A DNA stretch of 64,000 bases from Gammaproteobacteria bacterium (GTDB lineage: Bacteria > Pseudomonadota > Gammaproteobacteria > JAABTG01). A model generated the notes under the pieces. The model had not been told where the DNA came from. It searched no databases and worked only from the letters and a program-made list of their open reading frames with translations. The stretch covers positions 3,243,549 to 3,307,548 of the forward strand of contig JAXHLS010000002.1 in the NCBI GenBank assembly GCA_034522055.1, given 5' to 3'. Within the stretch, counting starts at the first letter, position 1; the number at the start of each line of letters is the position of its first letter. The translations under genes were made by a program, and so were the position numbers. Below, piece by piece: positions 62,186 through 64,000 of this stretch.

Positions 62186-63469
62186 ATGAGTGACATCCCC
62201 AAGACCCTGGGCAGGTACGACATCCACGGCGAGGCCGGCCGTGGCAACATGGGCGTGGTGTATGCGGGCCACGATCCCTTCGTCGACCGCAAGGTGGCCA
62301 TCAAGGTACTCGCCTCGCCCCGTTCCCCCGACGACCCCGCCACCCTGCGGGCCAAGCGTCTGTTCTTCAACGAGGCGCGCTCGGCCGGCCACCTGGACCA
62401 CCCCAATATCCTGCGCATCTACGATGCCGGCGAGCATGACGGCCAGCCCTTCATGGTCACGGAGTTCGTGGAGGGGGTTCAGAACCTGCGCCAGTACACC
62501 GCCAGCGGCGAAGGTCAGGACGTGGACTGGGTGGTGATGTTGATGATCCAGTGCGCCAGTGCCCTGGACTATGCCCACGGCCGGGGAGTGATCCACCGTG
62601 ATATCAAGCCGGCCAACATCATGCTTACCCAGCAGGGGGTAGTGAAGATCGTCGATTTCGGCATCGCCCAGCGGGACCATGCCGATGCCACCATGGTGCT
62701 GGGGGTGGTGGGCTCGCCGCGCTACATGTCGCCGGAATCGGCCCAGGACAACAAGGCCACCCGCACTTCGGATATCTACTCCCTAGGGGTGGTGATGTAC
62801 GAGCTGCTGGCGGGGCGCCCGCCCTTTCAGGCCACCACCCTGCCGGCCCTGCTGAAGAAGATCCTCAACGAGGATCCGGAGCCTCTGGAGGCCATCCGCC
62901 CCGATGTGCCCGAGGCGGTGTGCCGCATCGTCTACAAGGCCCTGGCCAAGGACCCCGCCGAGCGCTACCAGAGTGGCGCGGAGATGGAGGCGGAGCTGCG
63001 GGCCGTGGCCGCGGGCCGGTCCACCAGCGGGCGCATCGAGCCCGATGACGACGAGAAGCTGGTGCTGTTGAAGGCCCTCGGCTTTTTCGAGGATTTTCCC
63101 GACGGCGACCTGCGGGAGGCGATAGGCGCTGGGCGCTGGGAGTTTCACGAGCCGGGCGCCGAGATCATCCTCGAGGGAGGGCGGGAGCGGGTGCTCTATT
63201 TCCTGGTGGAGGGCCGGGTGACGGTGGCGCGCAAGGGCACGACCATCGCCACCCTGGAGGCCGGTGAGTGCTTCGGCGAGATGACCTATCTGTCGGGCCG
63301 GCCGCGCAGCGCCACCGTGACGGCCGTCTCAGAAGTGGCGGTGCTGGCCATCCACAAACCCCTCGGCCAATGGGCCCCCCTGGCCAGCCAGCTGCGATTC
63401 ACCAAGGCCTTCCAGCAGTCTCTCATCGCCCGCCTCGACACCACCAGCGCACGGCTGGCAGAGCGTTGA
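62186..63469 (+). CDS. Ser/Thr protein kinase with cyclic-nucleotide-binding domain (paralogue)
   Basis: 427 residues, same architecture as the gene at 26725-28005. Kinase features: AGRGNMGVVYAGHDP, VAIKVL, VIHRDIKPANIM, IVDFGIAQ, GSPRYMSPESAQ. The C-terminal cNMP fold has a full phosphate-binding cassette (CFGEMTYLSGRPRSATV). Its ATG lies 121 bases after the DUF1631 gene. No cpdA neighbour is present here. Together with the first copy it indicates expansion of cyclic-nucleotide-linked phosphorylation. Confidence 0.9.
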   Translation: MSDIPKTLGRYDIHGEAGRGNMGVVYAGHDPFVDRKVAIKVLASPRSPDDPATLRAKRLFFNEARSAGHLDHPNILRIYDAGEHDGQPFMVTEFVEGVQNLRQYTASGEGQDVDWVVMLMIQCASALDYAHGRGVIHRDIKPANIMLTQQGVVKIVDFGIAQRDHADATMVLGVVGSPRYMSPESAQDNKATRTSDIYSLGVVMYELLAGRPPFQATTLPALLKKILNEDPEPLEAIRPDVPEAVCRIVYKALAKDPAERYQSGAEMEAELRAVAAGRSTSGRIEPDDDEKLVLLKALGFFEDFPDGDLREAIGAGRWEFHEPGAEIILEGGRERVLYFLVEGRVTVARKGTTIATLEAGECFGEMTYLSGRPRSATVTAVSEVAVLAIHKPLGQWAPLASQLRFTKAFQQSLIARLDTTSARLAER

Positions 63470-63484
63470 ACAAGCACTGACTGG

Positions 63485-63618
63485 CTCGCCAGCAGAGTTC
63501 GTGGGTGTAGAGAAAAGAATTTCCTCTGGCCAAGAACGCCAAGAACGCCAGGGAACCGGTTTGATTGTCGGGATGAATCCCGACCTACATCCGTGCCAAA
63601 GGAATGGGCGCTGGGGTG
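63485..63618. repeat. dispersed 134-bp repeat, copy 2
   Basis: Partner of 34468-34601, ending in the REP-like palindrome TCGGGATGAATCCCGA (63568-63583) and CCTACATCCGTGCC. Confidence 0.75.
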
Positions 63619-63651
63619 TCGTGTAGGTCGGGTTGTAGGTTGGGCTGTAGG

Positions 63652-63667
63652 TCGGGCTTCAGCCCGA
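63652..63667. repeat. REP-like palindrome
   Basis: TGTAGG, then TCGGGCTTCAGCCCGA, then CAGCCCG, directly before the end of the last minus-strand gene. Confidence 0.7.
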
Positions 63668-63687
63668 CAGCCCGCCGCGATGGCCAT

Positions 63688-64000
63688 CTATTCCACGCGC
63701 AGCTCGATGGTGCCCCGCACGTCCACCTGCAGGCGCTGTTTGCCCGCCTCCAGCACCGGGGCGCTGTCGGCATTGGCGCTCTCCATGGCCATGGCGCGCA
63801 TCATGGGAGGGCGGCCGCCGTCGCTCGAGGTGTTGATGTCGATATGAACGATGCGATAGCCGGGGCGTTCCAACTGGTCGACGATGTCGTCGGCCCGTTG
63901 CCGGAACAGGGCCAGGGCCTCGGCCATCAAGGACTTCTCGGCCTGCTGCCGGGCCTCCGGGGACACGGTGTAGTCGAGGGATACGAGGTTGAGCCCTTCC
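63688..64000 (-). CDS. SIMPL-domain (DUF541) protein, C-terminal part; runs off the window
   Basis: The 104 in-window codons read NLVSLDYTVSPEARQQAEKS, LALFRQRADDIVDQL, YRIVHIDINTS and, at the C-terminus, QRLQVDVRGTIELRVE. This is the end of a DUF541/SIMPL domain, a family of exported or periplasmic proteins with unclear roles. The 5' end lies beyond base 64000. An internal ATG at 63966 is not the start, because the upstream frame stays open and continues the fold. Confidence 0.7.
   Translation of the reverse strand, partial: EGLNLVSLDYTVSPEARQQAEKSLMAEALALFRQRADDIVDQLERPGYRIVHIDINTSSDGGRPPMMRAMAMESANADSAPVLEAGKQRLQVDVRGTIELRVE

Overview
The window is a high-GC chromosomal segment from a gammaproteobacterium. 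The evidence is gammaproteobacterial gene order (surE-pcm-nlpD-rpoS; mltD next to yafS-rnhA-dnaQ) and families such as GreB, RppH, SirB, monothiol glutaredoxin and FbaB. The mix of Ser/Thr kinases, degenerate GGDEF/EAL proteins and dispersed palindromes would suit a Chromatiales or Ectothiorhodospiraceae-type lineage, but that placement is inference.

Layout. 1-6.7 kb: a Yej/Opp-type peptide ABC transporter operon. 6.8-10.9 kb: DUF1269 protein, GNAT acetyltransferase, cold-shock protein, class I aldolase (fbaB) and a VC0807-like membrane protein. 10.8-14.1 kb: island 1, holding an orphan 3-repeat CRISPR remnant, an hsdR fragment and a broken-HTH/DUF3800/small-protein module, flanked by duplicated chromosomal sequence. 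13.6-19.3 kb: a haem-site DUF3365-HAMP sensor coupled to a Ser/Thr kinase, and an RND transporter fused to cyclic-nucleotide-binding and degenerate GGDEF domains. 18.8-25.8 kb: island 2, an RND/LolA-like/outer-membrane operon between 632-bp direct repeats of flanking genes. 26-32.5 kb: a kinase-cNMP gene paired with cpdA, then mltD, yafS, rnhA, dnaQ, sirB and grxD. 32.5-44.2 kb: NAGGN-type amidotransferase, hyuB, sodB, argD, argF, surE-pcm-nlpD-rpoS and a histone-H1-like Lys/Ala/Pro-rich protein. 44.4-45.7 kb: an IS110 element inserted in a REP-like palindrome. 46.2-64 kb: HAD hydrolase, rppH, greB, metallo-beta-lactamase proteins, tcdA, a peroxiredoxin, PilZ proteins, an RNB ribonuclease, a PilZ-DUF1631-GGDEF-EAL protein, a second kinase-cNMP gene and the end of a SIMPL-domain gene.

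Three observations stand out. (1) The non-coding left part of the IS110 element reads as a complete bridge RNA: two stem-framed loops carry 8-nt and 4-5-nt guides matching, in the expected order and polarity, the occupied REP-like target and the element's own ends around a CT core. (2) Both islands have the same architecture: a full convergent gene pair split so that the 3' ends of both genes are present on each side, as expected from single-crossover integration of a circle carrying local homology. (3) Three separate genes carry canonical cyclic-nucleotide-binding domains (two Ser/Thr kinases and an RND transporter), and one kinase is co-oriented with a cAMP phosphodiesterase, suggesting a local cAMP signalling network.
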